The translations under genes and the position numbers were made by a program. The notes beneath the pieces were generated by a model. That model saw only the letters and a list, made by a program, of their open reading frames with translations, made no database searches and was not told where the DNA came from. DNA of 64,000 bases from Burkholderiales bacterium (lineage in GTDB: Bacteria; Pseudomonadota; Gammaproteobacteria; Burkholderiales; SG8-41): positions 1 to 64,000 of the forward strand of contig JAUXMZ010000016.1 of assembly GCA_030683105.1 (NCBI GenBank). The letters run 5' to 3'. Positions 18,128 through 26,606 of the stretch are shown piece after piece. Position 1 is the stretch's first letter. Each line of letters starts with the position of its first letter.

Positions 18128-18916
18128 GTGACGACATCCCTGATATTCGACATCGAGACTATTCCCGACGTCGAAGGATTGCGCAGGCTACACGGGCTCG
18201 GTTCGGAGGTGACGGATCGCGACGTAGCCGACATGGCATTTCAGCTGCGGCGGCAGGTAACGGGTAACGACTTCCTGCAGTTGCATCTGCAGCGCGTGGT
18301 CGTCATCTCGTGCGCGCTGCGCGAGCACGACAGTTTCAGGATCTGGTCGCTGGGTGAGCCCAATGACGGCGAAGGCCAGCTGATACAGCGCTTTTTCGAC
18401 GGGGTCGAAAAATACACGCCGCAGCTGGTGTCCTGGAATGGCGGCGGCTTCGATTTGCCGGTCATGCATTATCGCGGACTGATCCATGGCGTGAGTGCCG
18501 CGCGTTACTGGGACCTGGGTGACGGGGATTACAAGGACAGCCGCGATTTCAAGTGGAACAACTACATCAGCCGTTATCACAGCCGGCATCTCGACCTGAT
18601 GGATCTGCTCGCGATGTATCAGCCGCGCGCCAACGCGCCGCTGGACCAGATTGCGCAGTTGATGGGCTTGCCGGGAAAGCTGGGCATGGACGGTTCAGCC
18701 GTATGGGATGCTTATCAGGCCGGAAAGATCGCGGACATCCGCAATTACTGTGAAACCGATGTCGCGAATACCTACCTCGTGTTCCTGCGCTTCCAGCTGA
18801 TGCGCGGCGTGCTTAGCGCCGCCCAGCATCGCGCCGAGTGCGATATGGTGCGCGCCACGCTGGGTAAATCTTCAGAGCCGCACTGGAAGGAATTCCTGAG
18901 CCGTTGGCAGGCCTGA
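18128..18916 (+). CDS. Predicted 3'-5' exonuclease, PolB-like (DEDDy)
   Basis: 262 residues of the DNA polymerase B exonuclease-like family (DNA_pol_B_exo2). The first acidic motif is FDIETIPD (Asp8, Glu10), the second lies around VSWNGGGFDLPV, and the third is YCETDVANTY. These supply the four acidic metal ligands and the Tyr of DEDDy exonucleases. It has no polymerase domain, and its substrate is unknown; a role in DNA or RNA end processing is inference. It starts with GTG at 18128 after an AT-rich leader lacking a Shine-Dalgarno. A short AT-rich hairpin (18922-18943) follows the stop. Confidence 0.85.
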   Translation: MTTSLIFDIETIPDVEGLRRLHGLGSEVTDRDVADMAFQLRRQVTGNDFLQLHLQRVVVISCALREHDSFRIWSLGEPNDGEGQLIQRFFDGVEKYTPQLVSWNGGGFDLPVMHYRGLIHGVSAARYWDLGDGDYKDSRDFKWNNYISRYHSRHLDLMDLLAMYQPRANAPLDQIAQLMGLPGKLGMDGSAVWDAYQAGKIADIRNYCETDVANTYLVFLRFQLMRGVLSAAQHRAECDMVRATLGKSSEPHWKEFLSRWQA

Positions 18917-19013
18917 TGTCCTTGAAATATCTAAGTATTTCAATTGGTTAGACGTTCCCGTGGATTAACCTTTTCTGTGCCGGCCGCACGTTGACTGCGG
19001 CGGTCCGCTTGCC

Positions 19014-20312
19014 ATGTATCGCTTGATTATCGAATCTCTGGACCAGGAAGGCCGCGGCGTCGCACGCTTGGACGGCAAGGCGATTTTCGTCGATGGTGCC
19101 CTGCCGGGCGAAGTGGTGGATGCCACCCCTTACCGTAAATTGCCCAGTTATGAGCTCGCGACCCTGAGCCAGCTGATCAAGCCCAGCGCGATGCGCGTGA
19201 CGCCGCGCTGCAAATATTTCGGCTTATGCGGCGGATGCAGCCTGCAGCATCTCGATGCGCGGGCCCAGGTGGCGGCGAAGCAACGGGTGCTGGAAGACAC
19301 CCTGTGGCATATCGGCAAGGTCAAACCGGAAGAAATACTGCCCGCGATCTATGGCGTGCCGTGGGGTTACCGCCGTCGTGCGCGCCTGACTGCGCGTTAC
19401 GTGGCCAAGAAAGGCGGCGTGCTGGTGGGTTTCCGCGAAAAACGCGGCAGCTATGTCGCCGATATGACGAGTTGCGAGGTCCTGCCGCCGCATATTTCGG
19501 CGCTGCTCGTTCCCATGCGCGAAGTGCTGAGCCGGTTATCGATACGCGAGCGCATGCCTCAGGTCGAAGTGGCGCTGGGTGATGCGCTGGATGTGCTGGT
19601 GCTGCGCAATCTGGAGCCTTTGAACGAACAGGACGAAGCACTGCTCAGGGCCTTTGCCGAACAGTATGCCGTGCAGCTTTACATACAGCCGAGAGGACCG
19701 GATTCCGCCTATCCGTTTCATTCCGGTAACGGTTCGGACTTGTATTACACCCTGCCTGAATTCGACCTCAAGATCCGTTTTTCGCCCACCGAATTTACCC
19801 AGGTCAACCATGACATCAACCGCGTGCTGGTGCGGCGCGCGCTGAGCCTACTCGCGCCCCAGCCCGGCGAGCGCATCGCTGATCTATTCTGCGGCATCGG
19901 AAACTTTACGCTGGCCATTGCCCGCAGCGGTGCGTCTGTCCTCGGCATTGAAGGCAGCACCGCGCTGTTGAGGGGCGCTGAGCAGAATGCCGTGGATAAT
20001 GGCCTGGCTGGCTCTGTGAAATTCATTGCAATTGACCTGTTCAAGATCGACAGGGCTGCGCTGGCCGGACTGGGGCACTTTGACCGCCTGCTGATCGACC
20101 CGCCGCGCGATGGCGCTGCCGAAGTGGTCAAAGCGCTCGATGTTGATGCACCGGCGCGCATAGTTTATGTGTCATGCAATCCGGCGACGCTGGCGCGCGA
20201 CGCGTCGATACTGGTGCAGACCAAGAACTACTGCATGCGTGCGGCAGGCGTCATTAACATGTTCCCGCACACCTCGCACGTCGAATCGATCGCCGTTTTT
20301 GACCGCCAATAA
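19014..20312 (+). CDS. rlmD: 23S rRNA (uracil-1939-C5)-methyltransferase
   Basis: 432 residues: an N-terminal TRAM RNA-binding domain (about 1-60), a four-Cys iron-sulfur cluster region ([10 protein letters not shown] near residue 65), and a SAM-dependent methyltransferase domain with [11 protein letters not shown]. The catalytic cysteine is in [10 protein letters not shown] near the end. It methylates U1939 of 23S rRNA; sister families RlmC and TrmA cannot be fully excluded, but the TRAM plus Fe-S layout and length favour RlmD (RumA). It ends at a bidirectional terminator shared with the convergent gene. Confidence 0.93.
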   Translation: MYRLIIESLDQEGRGVARLDGKAIFVDGALPGEVVDATPYRKLPSYELATLSQLIKPSAMRVTPRCKYFGLCGGCSLQHLDARAQVAAKQRVLEDTLWHIGKVKPEEILPAIYGVPWGYRRRARLTARYVAKKGGVLVGFREKRGSYVADMTSCEVLPPHISALLVPMREVLSRLSIRERMPQVEVALGDALDVLVLRNLEPLNEQDEALLRAFAEQYAVQLYIQPRGPDSAYPFHSGNGSDLYYTLPEFDLKIRFSPTEFTQVNHDINRVLVRRALSLLAPQPGERIADLFCGIGNFTLAIARSGASVLGIEGSTALLRGAEQNAVDNGLAGSVKFIAIDLFKIDRAALAGLGHFDRLLIDPPRDGAAEVVKALDVDAPARIVYVSCNPATLARDASILVQTKNYCMRAAGVINMFPHTSHVESIAVFDRQ

Positions 20313-20341
20313 AAAAAGCGGCCTCGCGGCCGCTTTTTTTT
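20311..20341. terminator. Bidirectional terminator between rlmD and yccA
   Basis: A perfect GCGGCC/GGCCGC stem on a four-base TCGC loop is flanked by an A-run on the left and a T-run on the right, so it works in both directions for the two convergent genes. Confidence 0.92.
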
Positions 20342-20356
20342 CAGGCGGAAAAATGA

Positions 20357-21058
20357 TTAATCTTTTTCGCCGGTGAGCGCCATCAGCAGGTGCAGCAGGT
20401 TGGCGAAGATGTTGAACAGGCTGAGAAACACGCCCGTGGTCGCCATGATGTAGTTGGTTTCGCCGCCGTTGACGATGCGCGACAGGTCGTGCAGCAGGAA
20501 CAGCGAGAACACCACCACCACCAGCGCCGAGATCGTCAGCGCCAGCGCCGGGATCTGCAGGAACATGTTGGCGACCAGCGCCAGCAGCAGCACGATCATG
20601 CCGACGAACAGGAACTTGCCCATGAAGCTGAAATCCCGGCGCGTCGTGGTCGCGATCAGGCCCATGACGAACAGCACGATGCCGGTGCCGCCGGCGGCCA
20701 CGCCTATCAGTTGCGGACCGTTCTTCAGCGCCAGCGCGACGCTGAGCAGCGGGCCCAGGAACCAGCCCAGCAAAAAAGTCATGCCGAGCAACAGCACCAC
20801 ACCAAAGCCATTGTTGCGGTTGGCGGCAATCGCAAACTGCAGGCCAATCACCCCGCCGAGCATCAGGATGAAGTTGAGGATGGGATTCTGGATGATGATG
20901 CTGGCAGTATTGATGCCGATCAGCGCGCCGGCCACCGTGGGCACCATGGTAAGCGCGAGCAGCAGGTAGGTGTTGCGCAGTACCCGTTGTTGCGCCAGTG
21001 CAATTCCCTGTGTGCCTGCACCGTAAGTCGACGGGCCGGTTTGCATATCTGATTGCAT
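20357..21058 (-). CDS. yccA: Bax inhibitor-1 / YccA family membrane protein
   Basis: 233 residues with seven predicted transmembrane segments and the family's terminal pattern (FNIFANLLHLLMAL near the C-terminus). In E. coli YccA is a substrate and modulator of the FtsH protease. The molecular activity of this copy cannot be inferred further. The ATG at 21058 has an AGGAG ribosome-binding site. Upstream on its strand is the 15-bp perfect palindrome GTAGAATTATTCTAC (21081-21095), which overlaps a TAGAAT -10 candidate. Confidence 0.9.
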   Translation of the reverse strand: MQSDMQTGPSTYGAGTQGIALAQQRVLRNTYLLLALTMVPTVAGALIGINTASIIIQNPILNFILMLGGVIGLQFAIAANRNNGFGVVLLLGMTFLLGWFLGPLLSVALALKNGPQLIGVAAGGTGIVLFVMGLIATTTRRDFSFMGKFLFVGMIVLLLALVANMFLQIPALALTISALVVVVFSLFLLHDLSRIVNGGETNYIMATTGVFLSLFNIFANLLHLLMALTGEKD

Positions 21059-21080
21059 ATTATGTCCTTCTCCTGTGGGC

Positions 21081-21095
21081 GTAGAATTATTCTAC
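21081..21095 (-). promoter_or_regulatory. 15-bp palindrome over the yccA -10 region
   Basis: GTAGAATTATTCTAC is perfectly symmetric around one base and contains a TAGAAT -10-like hexamer read toward yccA. A -35 match is weak (TGTTTC). It may be an operator, but no regulator is visible next to it. Confidence 0.35.
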
Positions 21096-21248
21096 TGTCT
21101 GTAAGACTACAGAAACACCGGAAAAGTTTCAACGTCAATGCGATGGGAAGCTGTTGCCATGCTTGCAGCAAGCCATTGATAATGACGGATATTGCATATC
21201 GTAATTCCGAGGTTTCTGGAACGCGGGTGTAGGCAAAGCACGAAACGG

Positions 21249-21254
21249 TATAAT
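21249..21254 (+). promoter_or_regulatory. -10 element for tRNA-Ser(UGA)
   Basis: A perfect TATAAT lies 74 bases upstream of the mature tRNA 5' end. The -35 position has no good match. The distance implies a leader removed by processing. Confidence 0.45.
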
Positions 21255-21328
21255 GCGCGGGCTCACGATACCCGGTGAGTGCTTGAATTTCCTGAATGCT
21301 GCTCTTTCAGGTCATGCAGGATCCCATA

Positions 21329-21418
21329 GGATGGGTGGCAGAGTGGTCTAATGCACCGGTCTTGAAAACCGGCAGAGGCGCGAGTCTCTCGTGAGTTCGA
21401 ATCTCACCCCATCCGCCA
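21329..21418 (+). tRNA. tRNA-Ser(UGA)
   Basis: 90-base class II tRNA with acceptor stem GGATGGG/CCCATCC, anticodon loop CTTGAAA (anticodon TGA), a variable arm (GAGGCGCGAGTCTC region), T-loop GTTCGAATC and an encoded CCA. It decodes UCN serine codons, mainly UCA. Confidence 0.96.
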
Positions 21419-21533
21419 ACTCAGGGCCAGGCATCGCCTTCCTTCAGTCCAGCGGAATATATCGTAATATATTGTATTTATTGAATTATTAGTATTTTCT
21501 GACTGGGGGCAGGGTGGCGCTTTGCACAAGATG

Positions 21534-21992
21534 TCATCGCGACAGGCGCGATTGAGGTCCCGCGTCGGCCCAGCAGTTGGGCGTCTCATACAGCCTGACA
21601 TTCTCCAGTTTCAGATTATTGCCGTATTTGTCCCGGTAGACCTTGTCGAGTATGCCGAACGCCGTCAGGGCGAGGTATTCAGCGGTCGGGGGCGAATCGA
21701 AAACTACCGTTTTGTGGCCCTGGAGTCCGGCGAGAAAGGAGACGACCTGCTGGTCACCGCGCCAGGCGAGAAAAGCGTGGTCCCAGGCATCGACCACATG
21801 GCGCTGGGCGATGGCCTTGACCTCGGAGAAATCCAGCACCATGCCCTGCTCGGAAGCGCCGTCAGTCGTGATGATGTCGCCGGACAGGGTCACCTCGAGC
21901 GCATAACGATGGCCGTGCAGGTGCCTGCACTGGCTGTCATGGTTGGGGATACGGTGGCCGGCATCAAATTCCAGCCTGCGGGTAATACGCAT
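21534..21992 (-). CDS. queD: 6-carboxy-5,6,7,8-tetrahydropterin synthase
   Basis: 152-residue 6-pyruvoyl-tetrahydropterin-synthase-fold protein of queuosine synthesis, converting dihydroneopterin triphosphate to carboxy-tetrahydropterin. Zinc ligands appear as GH (His13) and HLHGH (His26, His28), with the catalytic Cys22 just before, and a DH pair near residue 91. A PTPS-III or folate-related role is possible for this fold, but the CRHLHGH arrangement is typical of QueD. No other queuosine gene is in the window. Confidence 0.9.
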   Translation of the reverse strand: MRITRRLEFDAGHRIPNHDSQCRHLHGHRYALEVTLSGDIITTDGASEQGMVLDFSEVKAIAQRHVVDAWDHAFLAWRGDQQVVSFLAGLQGHKTVVFDSPPTAEYLALTAFGILDKVYRDKYGNNLKLENVRLYETPNCWADAGPQSRLSR

Positions 21993-22070
21993 AGAGCGGC
22001 GAATTATATACCAGAGCGCACGCAGTAAACCGGCGCTCGCGCCGGACCGCGCATACCGCCGCCGAAACGG

Positions 22071-22370
22071 CTATTTTTTGCGGGTGGTTTTACCCTGCGC
22101 CGCCTTTTTAAGCGTGCGGTAAAGCCGGGGATTGGCGGACTTGAGGTAGGAGACGACTTCGAAATCATCACCCCGCGCCTTGTCGAGCGCTATGCCTTCG
22201 ATGTGCACCAGACGGAGCAACTCCCGCACGGGCTTGGGCATGCTGCGGCCACTTTCGTAACGGGAGCCACCGCTCTGGGTTACACCGATTTTGGACCAGA
22301 ATTCCTGCTGGTTCAGGCGCAGTTTGTGGCGGATATCGCGGGGATTGCTGATGCGGTCAAATGGTTTCAT
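22071..22370 (-). CDS. Xre-type helix-turn-helix regulator
   Basis: 99 residues with one HTH domain: the pattern LRLNQQEFWSKIGVTQSGGS followed by RYESGR matches Cro/CI-type DNA-binding folds. A basic C-terminus (KKAAQGKTTRKK) may help bind DNA. The frame extends to an ATG at 22439 (122 residues), but the first 23 codons look less like coding sequence, and the ATG at 22370 has a GAGA element upstream and a natural N-terminus (MKPFDRI). There is no toxin or phage gene beside it, so it is probably a stand-alone regulator, target unknown. Confidence 0.75.
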   Translation of the reverse strand: MKPFDRISNPRDIRHKLRLNQQEFWSKIGVTQSGGSRYESGRSMPKPVRELLRLVHIEGIALDKARGDDFEVVSYLKSANPRLYRTLKKAAQGKTTRKK

Positions 22371-22558
22371 AAGTTCTATTCTCGCTGGCTCGTCATTGTC
22401 ATATTCATACGACATTTCGATGACCGAAAGGTTCGGCATTTTTTAAACTAGTCCCCCGGGCCTGCCATGGCGCTGGCATGTGGCGCCGGGAACATGCTCG
22501 TTTTTATGAGTAAAATCAATTAAAATACGAAGTTTTCGAGCCTCAGAGCGCAGCAAGC

Positions 22559-23788
22559 ATGAGTTTAATTGTCCAGAAATATGGCGGCACCTCCGTCGGC
22601 AGTCCCGAGCGCATCAAGCATGTCGCCCGGCGCGTTGCCAGATGGCAGCGGCAGGGCCATCAGGTGGTGGTCGTGGTGTCGGCGATGTCGGGTGAGACCA
22701 ACCGGCTGGTTGCGCTCGCCAAGGAGATCCAGTCGCAACCCGACCCGCGGGAATTCGACGTGATGCTGGCCACCGGCGAGCAGGTGACCATAGCGCTGCT
22801 GGCAATGGCGCTGATGGACATGGGAGTCAGCGCGCGCAGCTATACCGGCGGGCAGGTGCGGATCCTGACCGACAGCGCTTATACCAAGGCGCGGATCATG
22901 CGCATCGATGAAGACCGTATCCGGGCAGACCTTGCACGGAACCAGGTTGTCATCGTCGCCGGATTCCAGGGCGTCGACGAGGCGGGAAACATCACCACGC
23001 TGGGGCGCGGTGGTTCCGATACCACGGGCGTCGCGCTGGCCGCGGCGCTCAAGGCCGACGAATGCCAGATCTACACCGACGTCGACGGCGTCTATACCAC
23101 CGACCCTCGCATCGTGCCCGAAGCGCGCCGGCTCAAGTCCATCACTTTCGAAGAGATGCTGGAAATGGCGAGCCTGGGTTCGAAGGTGCTGCAGATCCGT
23201 TCGGTCGAATTCGCCGGAAAATACAATGTGCGGTTGCGGGTGCTGTCGAGCTTCGAAGAAGAAGGCGAGGGCACGCTGATTACTTTTGAGGAAGACGAGA
23301 AAATGGAACATGCGAGCATTTCCGGAATCGCATTCAACCGCGACGAGGCGAAAATCACCATACTTGGCGTGCCCGACCGGCCCGGTATTGCCTATCAGAT
23401 TCTGGGGCCGATAGGCGATGCCAACATCGATGTCGATATGATCGTGCAGAACGTCGGCCACGACGGGCTTACCGACGTATCGTTCACGGTGCATCGCAAT
23501 GATTACCAGAAGGCCTTGAAGATTCTGGAGCCGATACAAAAGCATATCAAGGCGCGTGAAATCGTGAGCGGCGACAAGATCGCCAAAGTATCGGTCGTCG
23601 GCGTGGGCATGCGCTCTCATGCGGGCATTGCCAGCACCATGTTCCGCACACTCGCGGAAGAGGGCATCAATATCCAGATGATATCGACCTCGGAGATCAA
23701 GATTTCCGTCGTGATCGACGAAAAATACCTGGAGCTCGCGGTGCGCGTGCTGCACAAGGCCTTCGGGCTGGAACAACCGGCGCGGTGA
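22559..23788 (+). CDS. lysC: Aspartate kinase
   Basis: 409-residue monofunctional aspartokinase, first step toward lysine, threonine and methionine. It has an amino-acid kinase domain ([11 protein letters not shown] at residues 4-14; GRGGSDTTG near 150) and two C-terminal ACT domains for feedback. The length and lack of a homoserine dehydrogenase fusion match the betaproteobacterial enzyme. A GGTD-type internal start for a separate beta subunit was not evident. The AT-rich region before it holds a possible TAAAAT -10 near 22530; I see no lysine riboswitch. Confidence 0.96.
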   Translation: MSLIVQKYGGTSVGSPERIKHVARRVARWQRQGHQVVVVVSAMSGETNRLVALAKEIQSQPDPREFDVMLATGEQVTIALLAMALMDMGVSARSYTGGQVRILTDSAYTKARIMRIDEDRIRADLARNQVVIVAGFQGVDEAGNITTLGRGGSDTTGVALAAALKADECQIYTDVDGVYTTDPRIVPEARRLKSITFEEMLEMASLGSKVLQIRSVEFAGKYNVRLRVLSSFEEEGEGTLITFEEDEKMEHASISGIAFNRDEAKITILGVPDRPGIAYQILGPIGDANIDVDMIVQNVGHDGLTDVSFTVHRNDYQKALKILEPIQKHIKAREIVSGDKIAKVSVVGVGMRSHAGIASTMFRTLAEEGINIQMISTSEIKISVVIDEKYLELAVRVLHKAFGLEQPAR

Positions 23789-23920
23789 GGATCATAGCCG
23801 GATGACTGTGATATCCTAGCGCCGCGGAAGTATGGCGCGGATCAAGCGCATGGCGCCTTCGACCACCCCCGAAGAACAGCAAAGGAAAGAATCGCGACAG
23901 AGTTAAGTAGAACGAGTACT

Positions 23921-24013
23921 GGAGAGATGGCCGAGTGGTCGAAGGCGCGCCCCTGCTAAGGGCGTATATGCACAAAATGCGTATCGAGGGTTCGAATCCC
24001 TCTCTCTCCGCCA
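23921..24013 (+). tRNA. tRNA-Ser(GCU)
   Basis: 93-base class II tRNA: acceptor GGAGAGA/TCTCTCC, anticodon loop CTGCTAA (anticodon GCT), long variable arm around TATATGCACAAAATGCGTA, T-loop GTTCGAATC, encoded CCA. It decodes AGC and AGU. A 21-base imperfect copy of its 3' end recurs about 210 bases downstream. Confidence 0.96.
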
Positions 24014-24016
24014 AAC

Positions 24017-24050
24017 AAAAAAACGGGGCCTTGCGCCCCGTTTTTTGTTT
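24017..24050 (+). terminator. Terminator after tRNA-Ser(GCU)
   Basis: CGGGGC/GCCCCG stem extended by flanking AAACAAAAAA/TTTTTTGTTT pairing, giving a long, nearly symmetric hairpin with a T-run immediately after the tRNA. Confidence 0.88.
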
Positions 24051-24052
24051 GG

Positions 24053-24250
24053 CTGTGAGATGAGGGTGGAGAGAACCCTCTGGTTCGACAGCCCGAGGTC
24101 CGGGGGACGTCGGGTTGGACGCCGGATTGTTTTAAGATCCGGCGGTCCCGAGCCGGATTGTGGCGAGGGATGCGCGGATCGCAGAGGCAATGCGAAACGC
24201 GCACAATCCCTCTCCGCCAAACAAAGGCCCCTTGCGGGCCTTTCTTTTTT
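24053..24250 (+). other. Structured non-coding stretch with tRNA-Ser 3'-end remnant and second terminator
   Basis: Between the tRNA-Ser terminator and tRNA-Arg lies about 200 bases with no convincing coding frame. It includes the perfect stem GCCGGAT/ATCCGGC (near 24121-24143), a gapped copy of the tRNA-Ser(GCU) 3' end plus flank (24206-24226, lacking four bases of the CTCT run), and a terminator AAAGGCCC/GGGCCTTT followed by a T-run (24222-24250). It could be a remnant of a duplicated tRNA, an attachment-site scar or a small RNA with its own terminator. Confidence 0.45.
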
Positions 24251-24277
24251 GGTGGTACGGTCGGTCTTTGGTATAAT
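24249..24277 (+). promoter_or_regulatory. Promoter of tRNA-Arg(ACG)
   Basis: TTGGTG at 24249-24254, a 17-base spacer and a perfect TATAAT at 24272-24277. The tRNA begins ten bases after the -10, normal for a tRNA gene. Confidence 0.65.
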
Positions 24278-24287
24278 CCGCCTCCGG

Positions 24288-24364
24288 GCGCCCGTAGCTC
24301 AGTTGGATAGAGTACCTGGCTACGAACCAGGGGGTCGTGGGTTCAAATCCTGCCGGGCGCGCCA
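24288..24364 (+). tRNA. tRNA-Arg(ACG)
   Basis: 77-base tRNA with acceptor GCGCCCG/CGGGCGC, D-loop AGCTCAGTTGGATAGAG, anticodon loop CTACGAA (anticodon ACG, normally edited to ICG to read CGU, CGC and CGA), T-loop GTTCAAATC and encoded CCA. Confidence 0.97.
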
Positions 24365-24372
24365 ATGACATT

Positions 24373-24400
24373 AAGGGGTTGCAGAAATGCAGCCCCTTTC
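24373..24400 (+). terminator. Terminator after tRNA-Arg
   Basis: AAGGGG (24373-24378) pairs with CCCCTT, and the inner TGCA/TGCA pair closes on a GAAA tetraloop. TTTCTTATTT follows. Confidence 0.8.
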
Positions 24401-24565
24401 TTATTTCAGGTCCGGGACACATTGGCGCCATCGGCTGATTTTCTGCGGACCCGGGAGGCATGAGTTAAAATCCTGCTGTGTGCGCTAGTTTGGCCATGGG
24501 TTGAACGCCATCGAGCTTGACCCGGTGCCTGTTGCGCGGAGATTATGTTTTGGATAAGGACAGCA

Positions 24566-25834
24566 ATGAAATGTGTGGATGACTTTCGCCTGCGATTCGG
24601 CAAACATGAATTGGTGCCGATCATGATAGGCGGGATGGGTGTGGATATCTCGACGGCAGATCTGGCGCTCGAGGCGGCGCGGTTGGGGGGTATAGGCCAC
24701 ATCTCCGATGCCATGGTGCAGACTGTCTCCGACCGGCGCTTTAAGACCCACTTCGTCAAGGAAAAGACCAAGCTCTACAAATACAACGTCGCCAGTTCAG
24801 ACAAATCCGAAGTGTTGTTCGATCTGGGTCGCCTCACCGAGGCGACGCATAACCACGTCGGCCGGGCCATGGCGGCCAAGCGCGGTGACGGGCTGATCTT
24901 CGTGAATTGCATGGAAAAGCTCACGATGAATGCCCCGCGCGAGACGCTGCGCGTGCGCCTGAGCACCGCGCTCGATGCCGGTATCGACGGCATTACGCTC
25001 TCCGCCGGACTGCATCTCGGTTCGTTTGCGCTGATCGCGGATCATCCGCGTTTTCGTGATGCCAAGCTCGGCATCATCGTTTCGTCGCTGCGCGCGCTGC
25101 AGATATTCCTGCGCAAGAATGCCCGCCTGGACCGGTTGCCGGATTACGTCGTGGTGGAAGGACCGCTTGCCGGCGGCCACCTTGGTTTTGGCGCCGACGA
25201 CTGGATGCAATATGATCTGCACACGATAGTTGCCGAGATTTTGCAGTATCTGCAGGCCGAGAAACTGGATATTCCCCTGATTCCGGCAGGCGGAATTTTT
25301 ACTGGCAGCGATGCCGTGTCATTCCTCGAAACTGGCGCTTCAGCAGTTCAGGTGGCGACGCGCTTTACCGCGACGCGCGAGTGCGGTCTGCCGGACAAGG
25401 TGAAGCAGGAATACTTCAAGGCGAGCGAAGAAGACATCGAGGTCAACATGATTTCGCCGACCGGGTACCCGATGCGCATGCTTAAAAGCAGCCCGGCGAT
25501 CGGAGCCGGGATCCGGCCCAACTGCGAAGCTTACGGCTACCTGCTCGATGGCATGGGCAATTGCGCCTACATCACGGCCTACAACCGCGAGGTGGCGGCC
25601 CATCCCAATGCGAAGAAGATCTCGGTGAAGGACAAGACGTGCTTGTGCACCGCCATGCGAAACTTCGACTGCTGGACCTGCGGGCATTACACCTACCGGA
25701 TCAAGGACACCACGCGGCGCCTCGCCGACGGCAGCTACCAGCTCCTGAGTGCCGAGCACGTGTTTCGCGACTACCAGTTCAGCACTGATCAGAAGATCGC
25801 GTTGCCTCCGGAAGTGGGTGGGGCAAATGTCTGA
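24566..25834 (+). CDS. Nitronate monooxygenase-like FMN-dependent oxidoreductase
   Basis: 422 residues, TIM-barrel flavoprotein of the nitronate monooxygenase / 2-nitropropane dioxygenase superfamily. GGMGVDISTADLALEAARLGGIG near the N-terminus, VEGPLAGGHLGF near the middle and the phosphate-binding PAGGIFTG are typical; related members include enoyl-ACP reductase FabK and PfaD-type enzymes, so the substrate is open. A Cys cluster C359-x-C361-x7-C369-x2-C372 with a nearby His sits in the C-terminal extension, unusual for simple nitronate monooxygenases. The frame opens at 24545, but the ATG at 24566 has AAGGA six bases upstream. It precedes the thioesterase gene by 42 bases. Confidence 0.8.
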   Translation: MKCVDDFRLRFGKHELVPIMIGGMGVDISTADLALEAARLGGIGHISDAMVQTVSDRRFKTHFVKEKTKLYKYNVASSDKSEVLFDLGRLTEATHNHVGRAMAAKRGDGLIFVNCMEKLTMNAPRETLRVRLSTALDAGIDGITLSAGLHLGSFALIADHPRFRDAKLGIIVSSLRALQIFLRKNARLDRLPDYVVVEGPLAGGHLGFGADDWMQYDLHTIVAEILQYLQAEKLDIPLIPAGGIFTGSDAVSFLETGASAVQVATRFTATRECGLPDKVKQEYFKASEEDIEVNMISPTGYPMRMLKSSPAIGAGIRPNCEAYGYLLDGMGNCAYITAYNREVAAHPNAKKISVKDKTCLCTAMRNFDCWTCGHYTYRIKDTTRRLADGSYQLLSAEHVFRDYQFSTDQKIALPPEVGGANV

Positions 25835-25876
25835 ATTTCTGTCTCCGGGGTATATTAGAGCGGGTGTGGAGAGTCG

Positions 25877-26287
25877 ATGAGCACGGCTGATAAGTTGAGA
25901 ACCGGGCTGAAGGGGGAAACCGAAATCGTGGTAGGCACGCGCGATACGGCGCCCCATGTCGGCAGTGGAAAAATCAAAGTGCTGGCCACGCCTGTCATGG
26001 TCAACATGATGGAAGAGGCCGCGCTCAACGCCGTTGAGGGGCTGCTGCCCGCGGGGCATCAGACGGTGGGAATACGCCTGGACATCACCCATGTCGCAGC
26101 CACCCCGGTGGGCATGCGGGTTAAGGCGCACGCCGAGCTGACCAAGATCGACGGGCGAAAACTGACGTTTCGTGTCTCTGCCGAAGACGAAAAAGATCTG
26201 ATCGGGGAAGGCTTGCACGAGCGCATCATCGTCAATGTAGAGCGTTTCGACAAACGCACCCAGGAGAAGGCGGGCTCGGGCAGATAG
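25877..26287 (+). CDS. FlK-like hot-dog thioesterase
   Basis: 136-residue acyl-CoA thioesterase of the FlK family. Thr38, Glu46 and His72 (in ATPVMV, NMMEEA and ITHVAATP) have the same spacing, 8 and 26 residues, as the Thr42-Glu50-His76 triad known for fluoroacetyl-CoA thioesterase FlK. Most relatives are not fluoroacetate-specific, so this one may clear a different small or toxic acyl-CoA. It is probably co-transcribed with the preceding flavoenzyme. Confidence 0.85.
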   Translation: MSTADKLRTGLKGETEIVVGTRDTAPHVGSGKIKVLATPVMVNMMEEAALNAVEGLLPAGHQTVGIRLDITHVAATPVGMRVKAHAELTKIDGRKLTFRVSAEDEKDLIGEGLHERIIVNVERFDKRTQEKAGSGR

Positions 26288-26301
26288 GTCTGGTCTGCTC
26301 G

Positions 26302-26580
26302 TTAAACAGCAACCTGGGGCGGTCGTTGTGGCCGTTCGGCAGGCGGAGGCGGCGGCACGGGAGGCGGGAAGTCCTCCGGCTGCTCGGGTTGCGGATTCCT
26401 GGGTGGCATGATGATGACGTCCGGCGGATCGCGATCCGGCGGCAGCGGTGGGATATCAGACGGCGTTCCCGGTGAATGCGCGATGCGCGTTATGAGACCG
26501 GGTACGCATTGCCGCACAATTCCGGAAACGGATCTGCCGGCCTGCTGTTTTTTTGCCTGATGGTCTTCCATTGACCTCAT
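26302..26580 (-). CDS. Small protein with proline-rich C-terminal half, function unknown
   Basis: 92 residues. The first 40 are ordinary (MRSMEDHQAKKQQ and so on), and the rest is dominated by proline, including PPPVPPPPP and several PxxP motifs, suggesting an extended or SH3-binding-like tail. There is no signal peptide or membrane segment. The ATG at 26580 has GGAGG six bases upstream, a strong start, although the frame begins at a TTG at 26592. It forms a pair on the minus strand with the small membrane protein upstream of it, 26 bases away. I recognise no family. Confidence 0.6.
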   Translation of the reverse strand: MRSMEDHQAKKQQAGRSVSGIVRQCVPGLITRIAHSPGTPSDIPPLPPDRDPPDVIIMPPRNPQPEQPEDFPPPVPPPPPAERPQRPPQVAV

Positions 26581-26606
26581 TCTGACCTCCAATAAGCCGG
26601 CTGGAA

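Noticed and set aside
20390-21052. 220-residue frame on the + strand opposite yccA
   Set aside because: Gln/His/Arg-rich, low-complexity translation of the complementary strand of a clear membrane-protein gene; no ribosome-binding site or family motif.
22071-22439. Toxin-antitoxin antitoxin
   Set aside because: The Xre-like protein has no small partner gene within the same operon; neighbours are queD and lysC.
22440-22558. Lysine riboswitch before lysC
   Set aside because: The interval is only about 120 bases, AT-rich, and shows none of the helices expected for that class.
24069-24222. A second functional tRNA-Ser
   Set aside because: GGAGAGA and a TCCGCCA tail occur, but they are 150 bases apart and no anticodon arm or D-arm can be formed.
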